Source of the DNA: Arthrobacter psychrochitiniphilus | GTDB lineage: Bacteria; Actinomycetota; Actinomycetes; Actinomycetales; Micrococcaceae | Reading direction: 5' to 3' | DNA: 64,000 nt | Assembly: GCF_003185915.1 (NCBI RefSeq) | Contig: NZ_QHLZ01000005.1 | Span: forward strand, 62,001 to 126,000 | In this document: in pieces, positions 47,895-55,138 of the stretch | How the letters are laid out: each line of letters opens with the position of its first letter | How positions within the stretch are numbered: position 1 is the stretch's first letter | Program-made: the position numbers and the translations under genes | The notes under the pieces: generated by a model | The model's database searches: none | Told to the model about the DNA's origin: nothing | Seen by the model: the letters and a program-made list of their open reading frames with translations, nothing else

Positions 47895-48476
47895 ATGAAT
47901 GAACCCACTGCCGAGGCGGCGCTTTCAAGCCCCGGGTCAGCGCAGCGAGCCCATGCCTCCGGCACGCTTTGGAGCAAAAGTAACAAGGCTTTTTGGCGGC
48001 GCTGGCTGGCCATAACCTTAGTGCTCGGGGCAGTCATGGGCGTTGCCTGGTTTGTTCTGGCGCCGGGAGGGGCCATCTACGGCGACGGCTCCGATTATGA
48101 CAGCTGGTTTCCCAGGGACGCCGCCCTAGCACTGTTGATGCTGGTTGCGGGCGTGGTCGCCTCCGTGTTGCTCCTGCGCCAGGGCCGTAAGACGCCGCGG
48201 ATCTGGACTACGGCTGCGCCCACGTTGGCCCTGCTGGTGGGTGCGCTAGCCGGGTCCGTGCTGGCCTGGCGAACAGGTGTGTTTGCGGGGGACCTCTTCC
48301 ACACTCTGCCGGAGAATCTGAGCAACCCGAGCATTGTGTTCTCCCTGCGCTCACCTTCGGTCCTCTTGATCTGGCCCCTGACAAGCGCAGCGGTACTCTT
48401 CCTCACGCATTTGTTCGGCTACTACTTCGGCAAGCCCGAGAAACGAGAAGAAATGGAGCAGGGGGAAGAGCAGTAG
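47895..48476 (+). CDS. Four-transmembrane protein, function unknown (DUF2567-like)
   Basis: A 193-residue integral membrane protein with about four hydrophobic helices (near 35-55, 78-97, 108-126 and 150-172) and charged ends (WSKSNKAFWRRW and KPEKREEMEQGEEQ). It begins 2 nt after the dnaE stop, so it is probably cotranscribed with dnaE, but I see no functional link. The topology resembles actinobacterial DUF2567 proteins; this assignment is a guess. No catalytic motif is visible. Confidence 0.7.
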   Translation: MNEPTAEAALSSPGSAQRAHASGTLWSKSNKAFWRRWLAITLVLGAVMGVAWFVLAPGGAIYGDGSDYDSWFPRDAALALLMLVAGVVASVLLLRQGRKTPRIWTTAAPTLALLVGALAGSVLAWRTGVFAGDLFHTLPENLSNPSIVFSLRSPSVLLIWPLTSAAVLFLTHLFGYYFGKPEKREEMEQGEEQ

Positions 48477-48519
48477 CCCGGAACACACCCATGGCTCTCA
48501 ACAGGTAAACTTGCGTGTT

Positions 48520-49908
48520 GTGAGCAACCATGAATCTTCTGTGACCGAACCCGCCATCAACAGTGGCGCCACATTCACTCTGCGACGAACGGATCTGCGT
48601 GGCCAGAGCCTTTCCGTAGCTGAGCTAAAGGGCGCAGTTCCCCGCACCGCCGCCTCCACCGTGAGCACGGCGGAAACCGCTGTGGAAGCCATCATTGCCG
48701 ATGTCCGCCGGGATGGGCACGCCGCCTTGGCGGCGCTGGCCCACAAGTTCGACGGCGTCACCCAGGAACATCCCCGTGTCCCGGCCGGGGCGCTACAGAA
48801 GGCGCTGGAAACTCTGGACCCGGCCGTGCGTGCCGCCTTGGAGGAATCCATCGCCCGTGCCACAGCCTTTGCCCAGGCACAGAAGCCGGCAAACATTGAC
48901 TTCCCGGTAGCCAACGGTGCCGTGGTATCCCAGCACTGGGTTCCCGTCTCCCGAGTGGGCATGTATGTCCCGGGCGGTCTGGCACCCTTGGCCTCCTCGG
49001 TCATCATGAATGCTGTGCCTGCTCAAGCAGCAGGAGTGGCTTCGGTGGCTCTGGCCTCACCGCCGCAGAAGAATAACGGGGGCCTGCCGGATCAGACCAT
49101 CCTTGCCGCCGCCGCCTTGCTGGGCATTGACGAGGTCTACGCCATGGGCGGGGCCCAAGCAATCGCTGCATTTGCCTACGGCGTAGCCGCCGGAAGCTCG
49201 GCAACGGGGGGAGGAGAGGTCATCGAGCCCGTTGACGTGGTAACGGGTCCGGGCAACATCTTCGTGGCCACCGCCAAGCGCCTGGTCAAGGGCGTGGTGG
49301 GTATTGACTCAGAAGCTGGCGCAACAGAAATTGCCGTTCTGGCGGACCACACAGCCAACCCGATCTTTGTTGCCGCAGATCTCATCAGCCAGGCTGAACA
49401 CGATCCCAACGCAGCATCGGTTTTGGTGACGACTTCCGTGGAGTTGGCGGACGCCGTCGAACGCGAGCTTCGCGCCCAGGTGGCACGCACGGCCCACAGG
49501 GAACGGGTCCAGACGGCACTTGGCGGCGTGCAGTCGGGGATTGTTCTCGTGAGTGATCTGGCGCAGGGTGTGGCCGTGTGCAACGCTTATGCGGCGGAGC
49601 ACCTGGAAGTTGTGACGGAGAACGCTGTTGAGGTAGCAGCACAAATTTCCAACGCGGGTGCCATCTTCATTGGTGACTACAGTCCCGTGAGCTTGGGCGA
49701 TTACTGCGCAGGATCAAACCATGTGTTGCCCACCAGTGGCACTGCCGCGTTCTCCTCGGGGTTGAATGTGACAACGTTCCTGCGTGCTGTCCAACTGATC
49801 AACTACAACAAGGACGCCCTGGCCGAGGTGGCCCGCCACGTCATCACGCTCTCCCAGGCGGAGGACCTGCCGGCGCATGGTGATGCCGTGGCAGTGCGTT
49901 TCCCCTAA
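48520..49908 (+). CDS. hisD: Histidinol dehydrogenase
   Basis: HisD oxidises L-histidinol to histidine with two NAD and a zinc ion, the last step of histidine synthesis. The 462-residue protein shows VSRVGMYVPGGLAPLASSV, DVVTGPGNIFVATAKRLVKG, SEAGATEIAVLAD, SQAEHDPNA with the catalytic Glu/His region, AEHLEV, and NHVLPTSGTAAFSSGL. I placed the start at GTG 48520, 8 nt after TAAACT; GTG 48541 is another option. No other his gene follows, so it stands alone here, and nrdR comes after a short gap. Confidence 0.95.
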   Translation: MSNHESSVTEPAINSGATFTLRRTDLRGQSLSVAELKGAVPRTAASTVSTAETAVEAIIADVRRDGHAALAALAHKFDGVTQEHPRVPAGALQKALETLDPAVRAALEESIARATAFAQAQKPANIDFPVANGAVVSQHWVPVSRVGMYVPGGLAPLASSVIMNAVPAQAAGVASVALASPPQKNNGGLPDQTILAAAALLGIDEVYAMGGAQAIAAFAYGVAAGSSATGGGEVIEPVDVVTGPGNIFVATAKRLVKGVVGIDSEAGATEIAVLADHTANPIFVAADLISQAEHDPNAASVLVTTSVELADAVERELRAQVARTAHRERVQTALGGVQSGIVLVSDLAQGVAVCNAYAAEHLEVVTENAVEVAAQISNAGAIFIGDYSPVSLGDYCAGSNHVLPTSGTAAFSSGLNVTTFLRAVQLINYNKDALAEVARHVITLSQAEDLPAHGDAVAVRFP

Positions 49909-49923
49909 GCAACTTTCTGAGGC

Positions 49924-49948
49924 TGCACCTCTGGACAGCAGGGGTGCA
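49924..49948 (+). terminator. Weak hairpin downstream of hisD
   Basis: TGCACCTCT and AGGGGTGCA pair with one mismatch 15 nt after the hisD stop. No T-run follows. Confidence 0.4.
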
Positions 49949-49966
49949 TGTATGATAATTACACGA

Positions 49967-49997
49967 TTGTCATTTGCTCTTGAAATGATCTTAGACT
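49967..49997 (+). promoter_or_regulatory. Promoter of nrdR
   Basis: TTGTCA (49967-49972), a 19-nt spacer and TAGACT (49992-49997) form a plausible promoter about 30 nt ahead of the ATG. No clear NrdR box is seen. Confidence 0.45.
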
Positions 49998-50026
49998 GGT
50001 GATTGACACGACCTGAAGGGGGTTGC

Positions 50027-50479
50027 ATGTATTGCCCATTCTGCCGTAATCCCGATTCGCGTGTGGTTGATTCAAGACTGTCCGATGACGGCTCGTCCAT
50101 CCGCCGCCGGCGTCAGTGTACCGAATGTGGCCGGCGCTTTAGCACCATGGAAACGGCCAGTCTGTCCGTGAGCAAACGCTCCGGGGTAGCGGAACCTTTT
50201 AGCCGCAGCAAGATCATCAGCGGCGTCCGTAAGGCGTGTCAGGGACGCCCCGTCACCGACGATGACCTGGCTAAACTCGCTCAGGAAGTAGAAGAGTCAA
50301 TCCGGGCCAGTGGGGCAGCAGAAATTGATGCCAACAACGTGGGCCTGGCCATTCTGGAACCGCTACGCCGCCTTGACCTGGTGGCGTATCTGCGCTTCGC
50401 CAGCGTCTACCAAGCCTTCGAATCCCTGGCGGACTTTGAGGCTTCCATCGCCAAATTAAGAAGCGAGGATGCCAGCTAG
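50027..50479 (+). CDS. nrdR: Transcriptional repressor NrdR
   Basis: NrdR represses ribonucleotide reductase genes in response to ATP/dATP. The 150-residue protein starts [17 protein letters not shown], giving a zinc ribbon with C3, C6, C31 and C34 (QCTECGRRF), followed by an ATP-cone domain with [14 protein letters not shown] and [15 protein letters not shown] 50027 matches the invariant family N-terminus and has AGGGGG upstream, so the longer open frame is rejected. The ribonucleotide reductase genes it would regulate are not in the window. Confidence 0.96.
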   Translation: MYCPFCRNPDSRVVDSRLSDDGSSIRRRRQCTECGRRFSTMETASLSVSKRSGVAEPFSRSKIISGVRKACQGRPVTDDDLAKLAQEVEESIRASGAAEIDANNVGLAILEPLRRLDLVAYLRFASVYQAFESLADFEASIAKLRSEDAS

Positions 50480-50497
50480 AACCTGGCTTCGCGAGCA

Positions 50498-50565
50498 ACA
50501 GCACAGCAACTCTCGCTAGAGAGTGGCCAGAGTGATCTGTGCCTCCTAGCGAGAGTTGCCTGTGT
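50498..50565. terminator. Bidirectional terminator between nrdR and ppgK
   Basis: GCAACTCTCGCTAG (50506-50519) and CTAGCGAGAGTTGC (50546-50559) pair perfectly over 14 bp, with further bulged pairing of AGCACA/TGTGCT outside. The genes converge here. Confidence 0.75.
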
Positions 50566-50577
50566 GCTCTGATCTTG

Positions 50578-51372
50578 CTACTTGATGAGTTTGAAGTACA
50601 CGGCCGCTTGCAAGGCGCCGCCCACAATACCGGCGTTATTGGCCAGTTCGGCAGGGATGATCTTGGTGCGCAGCTTCAGCTGGGGAAGGTAGTCCTCGCT
50701 GCGCTTGGAAATGCCGCCACCAATGATGAACAGTTCCGGTGAAAACAAAAACTCCACATGGGAGAAGTAGCGTTGGAGCCGCACCGAGTACTCATCCCAG
50801 CTGAGCCCGTCCCTTTCCCGGGCGCTGGCCGAGGCCTTCGTTTCGGCGTCGAAGCCATCCAGTTCCAGATGGCCCAGCTCAACGTTGGGAATAAGCTTGC
50901 CGTTGTAGATGAACGCGGAGCCGATCCCCGTGCCCAGCGTGATGACCAAGACGGTACCCTTTACGCCCTTGCCAGCACCGTAACGGGCCTCAGCCAAGCC
51001 GGCGGCATCGGCATCATTGATGACCTGCACATCACGGCCCAACTCCTGGGTGAAGATCTCATCCACATTGGCGTTGATCCAGGACTTGTCCACATTTGCT
51101 GCGGACAAGGAAATGCCATGGGCAATGATGGCCGGGAAGGTGATGCCTACGGGAGCATCAGCCGCTGGGGCGTGATCGCGCGAGGACAGCTCATCCACGA
51201 TCTCCTTGACCACCTTCGCCACAGCCTGCGGGGTTGACGGGGCAGGGGTCAGGATCCGGAAGCGGTCCCCGATTACCTCGCCGGTGGAAAGATCAACGAT
51301 TCCGCCCTTGATGCCGGTACCACCAATATCGACACCGATGGCAGTTGTTTTGGGTGAGTGCTTTTTAGACAT
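50578..51372 (-). CDS. ppgK: Polyphosphate glucokinase
   Basis: PpgK phosphorylates glucose using inorganic polyphosphate, and in many actinobacteria also ATP. The 264-residue ROK-type protein has the phosphate loop AIGVDIGGTGIKGGIVD, NDADAAGLAEARYGAGKG, LGTGIGSAFIYNG, ELGHLELDG and FIIGGGISKR. It lacks the ROK cysteine zinc motif, as expected for this branch. The start ATG 51370-51372 has GGAG upstream. It lies 86 nt downstream of map on the same strand. Confidence 0.93.
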   Translation of the reverse strand: MSKKHSPKTTAIGVDIGGTGIKGGIVDLSTGEVIGDRFRILTPAPSTPQAVAKVVKEIVDELSSRDHAPAADAPVGITFPAIIAHGISLSAANVDKSWINANVDEIFTQELGRDVQVINDADAAGLAEARYGAGKGVKGTVLVITLGTGIGSAFIYNGKLIPNVELGHLELDGFDAETKASASARERDGLSWDEYSVRLQRYFSHVEFLFSPELFIIGGGISKRSEDYLPQLKLRTKIIPAELANNAGIVGGALQAAVYFKLIK

Positions 51373-51458
51373 GCAGGCTCCAAGGATAGAAATAGGGACG
51401 CGTTAGACGCCGGTGTTGGACCAAGACAATACTGCGGGAAGCTAAGGCATAGGTAATG

Positions 51459-52337
51459 CTACGGCAGGGTCAGGACTTCAGCGCCGGTGGCTGTAACTAC
51501 CATGGTGTGTTCAAATTGTGCCGTACGCTTGCGGTCACGAGTGACCACGGTCCAATCATCCGCCCACATGTCCCATTCAATGGTGCCCAGTGTGAGCATG
51601 GGTTCGATGGTAAACACCATTCCCTCTTCCAGGACAGTGTTGTAGGCAGGAGCCGCGTCATAATGCGGAATAATCAGTCCGGTATGGAATGCCTCGCCCA
51701 CGCCGTGACCGGTGAAGTCACGCACCACTCCGTAGCCAAAACGCTTGGCGTAAGAGGAGATGGTACGGCCAATGACGTTGATTTCCCTTCCTGGCGCCAC
51801 GGCCCGGATGGCGCGGTTCAATGACTCCTGGGTGCGCTCCACCAGCAGACGGGACTCCTCATCAACATTGCCTACTGTGAAGGTGAAGTTGGTGTCGCCG
51901 TGGACGCCGTTCTTGAACGCAGTGATGTCAATGTTGATGATGTCACCGTCTTGGACCACGGTGGTGTCCGGAATGCCGTGGCAGATCACTTCATTGATGG
52001 AGGAGCACAATGACTTCGGGAACCCCCGGTAGCCCAACGTGGAGGGGTACGCCTGATGATCCAGGAGGAATTCGTGTCCTATCCGGTCCAGCTCATCTGT
52101 GGTCACACCGGGGAGAATGTGTTTGCCAACCTCCACGATGGCCGCTGCGGCAATCTTGCTTGAAATCCGGATCTTCTCCAGCGTCTGCGCGTCCTTGACT
52201 TCCGATCCCTTGAAGGGGGCCGGTCCGGCCTTGCCCACGTATTCAGGACGGGCAATCGAGAAGGGAACGGCTAGCTCCGGGCTGATGATCCCGGGTACCA
52301 GCTTGCCGATGGGCGCTGAGGTTGCTGTTGAAGACAT
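51459..52337 (-). CDS. map: Methionine aminopeptidase, type I
   Basis: Map removes the initiator methionine from new proteins. The 292-residue protein carries an N-terminal extension of about 45 residues and a pita-bread fold with the five metal ligands in [15 protein letters not shown] (two Asp), GHGVG (His), TIEPML (Glu) and FEHTMVV (Glu). The catalytic-side His is in CHGIPD. I chose the ATG at 52335-52337 because TAAGAT lies 7 nt upstream, indicating a leaderless start; an in-frame ATG three codons earlier overlaps that box. Confidence 0.95.
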   Translation of the reverse strand: MSSTATSAPIGKLVPGIISPELAVPFSIARPEYVGKAGPAPFKGSEVKDAQTLEKIRISSKIAAAAIVEVGKHILPGVTTDELDRIGHEFLLDHQAYPSTLGYRGFPKSLCSSINEVICHGIPDTTVVQDGDIINIDITAFKNGVHGDTNFTFTVGNVDEESRLLVERTQESLNRAIRAVAPGREINVIGRTISSYAKRFGYGVVRDFTGHGVGEAFHTGLIIPHYDAAPAYNTVLEEGMVFTIEPMLTLGTIEWDMWADDWTVVTRDRKRTAQFEHTMVVTATGAEVLTLP

Positions 52338-52344
52338 AGGAACC

Positions 52345-52350
52345 ATCTTA
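52345..52350 (-). promoter_or_regulatory. -10 box of a probable leaderless promoter for map
   Basis: On the minus strand TAAGAT is followed by 7 nt and ATG, with no ribosome site between. Confidence 0.55.
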
Positions 52351-52413
52351 CTAAATTTTTGCCCATGGACAGGGAGTGCGTAGTGCTCTCACCGTCCGCC
52401 GGCAGGAAAGCCC

Positions 52414-52458
52414 TATGATGGCAGCAGTTGCAAGTATTCACACACAAGTATTCACACA
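52414..52458 (+). promoter_or_regulatory. -10 box and duplicated leader of the small acidic-tail gene
   Basis: TATGAT (52414-52419) is a likely -10 box. CAAGTATTCACACA then occurs twice in tandem (52431-52444 and 52445-52458), followed by CAAGG, in what would be the 5' leader before the GGAGG site. Confidence 0.45.
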
Positions 52459-52476
52459 CAAGGCATGGAGGCCGTC

Positions 52477-52650
52477 ATGGCACGCTATTGGTACAACGTA
52501 CAAACACACGAGGTGGAAAAGGATGCCCAGTCAGGGTGGCAGTCCCTGATTGGTCCCTACGAAAGCCGGGAAGAGGCCGAGCATGCCTTGGCCAAGGTCC
52601 AAGAGCGCAATGCCGCCGCGGACGCCCTGGACGAAGACGAAGAAGACTAA
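52477..52650 (+). CDS. Small conserved protein, SPOR-like, acidic C-terminus
   Basis: A 57-residue protein beginning MARYWYNVQTHEVEKDAQSG, with the stretch YESREEAEHALAKVQERN and an acidic tail DALDEDEED. The YWYNV...VE...W...GPY..R.EAE pattern resembles a minimal SPOR-type fold, seen in small actinobacterial proteins of unknown function. The start ATG 52477 has GGAGG 5 nt upstream; an ATG four codons earlier lacks this. It is divergent from map and convergent with panB. No function can be assigned. Confidence 0.75.
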   Translation: MARYWYNVQTHEVEKDAQSGWQSLIGPYESREEAEHALAKVQERNAAADALDEDEED

Positions 52651-52706
52651 CTCTCTTCCGGCACGTCCCACAGCACCTTGTGGCCCTTCCCAGCCCCGGC
52701 CGGATG

Positions 52707-53624
52707 TTAGAAGGTGTGTTCCGGTCCGGGGAATACACCAGAGCGAACTTCGTCGCCATACTCGCGGGCAGCGTCAGCCAGAATGGTGCGCAGCTGGGCA
52801 TACTGCTTGACAAACTTGGCCATCTTGCCGGTACGCAATCCTGCCATGTCCTGCCACACCAGAACCTGCCCCGTGGTGGTGTTGCCCGCCCCGATGCCCA
52901 CAGTGGGTACGGAAACTGCGGCTTCCACGGCGGCTGCCGTCTCGGCTGGGACCATTTCCATCAGCACACAAAACGCGCCAGCGTCAGCCAGCGCTACGGC
53001 GTCGTCAATCATGGCCTGAGCCATCTCGCCGCGACCTTGCACGCGGTAGCCACCCAGGGTGTGCTCGCTTTGAGGGGTAAAGCCAATGTGCGCCATGACA
53101 GGGATGCCGGCCTGCGTCAGAGCGCGCACGGTTGAGGCGTAGTAGGCTCCGCCTTCCATTTTCACGGCGTGAACCAGGCCCTCTTTCATGAGGCGTACCG
53201 AGGATGCGATTGCCTGCTCGGGTGATTGCTCGTAGCTGCCAAAGGGCAGATCCGCCACCACCAGGGCGCGGTGGGCGCCAGCCGTCACCGCTCGGGAGAA
53301 GATGATCATTTCATCCAAGGTGATGGGCAGGGACGTTTCATTGCCCAGCACGTTGTTGGAGGCGGAGTCGCCCACCAGCAGCACTTCAATGCCAGCCTCA
53401 TCAAAAATTTGTGCCGTGTACTGATCGTAAGCCGTCAGCATGGCAAATTTTTGGCCAGCCTTTTTTGCCGCCAACAGATGGTGTGTACGGATTTTCTGTG
53501 TGGTGACGGGGATGCCGCCGGGGGTAGCGGTCCGGGCAGCGGCGCCGGAACCGTAAGGGGCCGCCAGCTCGGCGGACGCGGGGGAATCAGACGCGGGGGA
53601 GTCAGGGGTGCTTGAGGGTGCCAT
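52707..53624 (-). CDS. panB: 3-methyl-2-oxobutanoate hydroxymethyltransferase
   Basis: PanB makes ketopantoate from 2-oxoisovalerate and methylenetetrahydrofolate, the first committed step of pantothenate synthesis. The 305-residue protein has a variable N-terminal extension of about 38 residues and then KIRTHHLLAAKKAGQKFAML, LLVGDSASNNVLG with metal ligands, VVADLPFGSYE, VKMEGG and VPTVGIGAG. The ATG at 53622-53624 has TAAGCT 6 nt upstream, so the mRNA is probably leaderless. panC and panD are not in the window. Confidence 0.95.
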   Translation of the reverse strand: MAPSSTPDSPASDSPASAELAAPYGSGAAARTATPGGIPVTTQKIRTHHLLAAKKAGQKFAMLTAYDQYTAQIFDEAGIEVLLVGDSASNNVLGNETSLPITLDEMIIFSRAVTAGAHRALVVADLPFGSYEQSPEQAIASSVRLMKEGLVHAVKMEGGAYYASTVRALTQAGIPVMAHIGFTPQSEHTLGGYRVQGRGEMAQAMIDDAVALADAGAFCVLMEMVPAETAAAVEAAVSVPTVGIGAGNTTTGQVLVWQDMAGLRTGKMAKFVKQYAQLRTILADAAREYGDEVRSGVFPGPEHTF

Positions 53625-53630
53625 GACCTC

Positions 53631-53636
53631 AGCTTA
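53631..53636 (-). promoter_or_regulatory. -10 box of a probable leaderless promoter for panB
   Basis: On the minus strand TAAGCT is followed by 6 nt and the panB ATG. Confidence 0.55.
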
Positions 53637-53682
53637 TTACGATTACGGGTGTGGGATGGGCACCGGGCGCCACACTAGTTAG

Positions 53683-53688
53683 TAGAGT
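53683..53688 (+). promoter_or_regulatory. Possible -10 box for glnA2
   Basis: TAGAGT lies 94 nt before ATG 53783 in the divergent panB/glnA2 gap. No clear -35 partner was found, so this is tentative. Confidence 0.35.
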
Positions 53689-53782
53689 GAAGATTGCGGG
53701 GGACACACCTGCCGCAAACCCGTCCGCCACCTGCCCGCAACTGGTGCCAGGAGGTGCTGGTGCCAGAGGAAGAGGCCCGTAC

Positions 53783-55129
53783 ATGAACCGTCAACAGGAA
53801 TTTGTGTTGCGCACCATTGAGGAGCGCGATGTCAGGTTTGTGCGGCTTTGGTTTACTGACGTTGTGGGCTCCTTGAAATCGGTGGCACTGGCCCCGGCTG
53901 AAGTGGAGGGCGCCTTCGAAGAGGGTCTGGGGTTCGATGGCTCCGCCATTGAAGGCCTGGCCCGGATCTTTGAATCCGACATGCTGGCCCAGCCCGATCC
54001 GTCAACCTTCCAAATCCTGCCCTGGCGCGGCAACGGCAAGACAGAACAGACCTCCCGCATGTTCTGCGATGTTCTCACGCCCGACGGCGAACCCTCCGCC
54101 GCTGATCCGCGCAACGTCCTGAAGCGAACCTTGGCGAAGGCCGCTGACATGGGATTCACCTGTTACACCCACCCCGAGATTGAGTTCTATCTGCTCAAGT
54201 CAGATAGGCCCGGACCTGACGGCATCCCCGTCCCTGTGGACCAGGCCGGCTATTTTGACCATGTGCCAGGCGGGGTAGCTCAGGATTTTAGGCGCACCGC
54301 CGTGACCATGCTCGAAGACGTGGGTATCTCCGTAGAGTTCAGCCACCATGAGGGCGGGCCGGGGCAGAATGAGATCGATCTGCGCTATGCCGACGCACTC
54401 CAAACGGCAGACAACATCATGACCTTCCGAACGGTGATCCGTGAGGTCGCCATTCAACAAGGCACTTATGCCACGTTCATGCCGAAACCATTCTCAGACC
54501 ACCCCGGTTCCGGGATGCACACCCACTTCTCCCTCTTTGAAGGCGATAGCAACGCCTTCCACGAACCGGGCGCCGAGTACCAGCTCTCCAAGACGGCGCG
54601 GCAATTCATGGCCGGGATCCTCAAGCACGCCCCGGAATTCACCGCGGTGACCAACCAGTTCGTCAACTCCTACAAGCGGCTGTGGGGTGGCGGAGAAGCC
54701 CCCAGCTACGTCTCCTGGGGCCACAACAACCGCTCCGCCCTGATGAGGGTGCCCCTCTACAAGCCGGGCAAGGGGCAGGCCGCGCGCCTTGAATACCGCG
54801 GTATTGATTCAGCCGCGAACCCTTACCTTGCCTATGCAGTCCTGCTGGGAGCCGGGCTGAAGGGTATCGAGGAAGGTTATGAGTTGCCACCGGCCGCCGT
54901 GGAAGACATCAGTGCGTTGACGAGTGCAGAGCGCAGGCTCATGGGCCATGACCCGCTGCCATCCAGCCTGCATGACGCCGTGCGGCAAATGGAAGAATCA
55001 GAGCTCATGCCGGAAATCCTGGGTGAACAGGTCTTCGAAAATTTCCTGCGTAACAAACGTTCCGAGTGGCAGGAATATCGCCTCCAGGTGACCCCCTATG
55101 AGATCAACCGCTACTTGGGGGTGCTCTAA
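53783..55129 (+). CDS. glnA2: Glutamine synthetase, GlnA2-type
   Basis: A type I-fold glutamine synthetase of 448 residues, converting glutamate, ammonia and ATP to glutamine. It begins MNRQQEFVLRTIEERDVRFV and follows mycobacterial GlnA2 closely, with GFDGSAIEGLARIFESDM, HPEIEFYLL, EFSHHEGGPGQNEIDLRYAD, MPKPFSDHPGSGMHTH and RLEYRGIDSAANPYLAY. The adenylylation tyrosine of GlnA1 (in NLYDLP-type loops) seems to be replaced: the corresponding segment reads EDISALT. I chose ATG 53783 where family similarity starts. glnE follows after 9 nt. Confidence 0.93.
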   Translation: MNRQQEFVLRTIEERDVRFVRLWFTDVVGSLKSVALAPAEVEGAFEEGLGFDGSAIEGLARIFESDMLAQPDPSTFQILPWRGNGKTEQTSRMFCDVLTPDGEPSAADPRNVLKRTLAKAADMGFTCYTHPEIEFYLLKSDRPGPDGIPVPVDQAGYFDHVPGGVAQDFRRTAVTMLEDVGISVEFSHHEGGPGQNEIDLRYADALQTADNIMTFRTVIREVAIQQGTYATFMPKPFSDHPGSGMHTHFSLFEGDSNAFHEPGAEYQLSKTARQFMAGILKHAPEFTAVTNQFVNSYKRLWGGGEAPSYVSWGHNNRSALMRVPLYKPGKGQAARLEYRGIDSAANPYLAYAVLLGAGLKGIEEGYELPPAAVEDISALTSAERRLMGHDPLPSSLHDAVRQMEESELMPEILGEQVFENFLRNKRSEWQEYRLQVTPYEINRYLGVL

Positions 55130-55138
55130 CACACTGCC

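Noticed and set aside
49909..50026. NrdR box controlling nrdR itself
   Set aside because: The AT-rich stretch near 49951-49975 does not match the symmetric ACAC-TATAT-GTGT pattern well enough.
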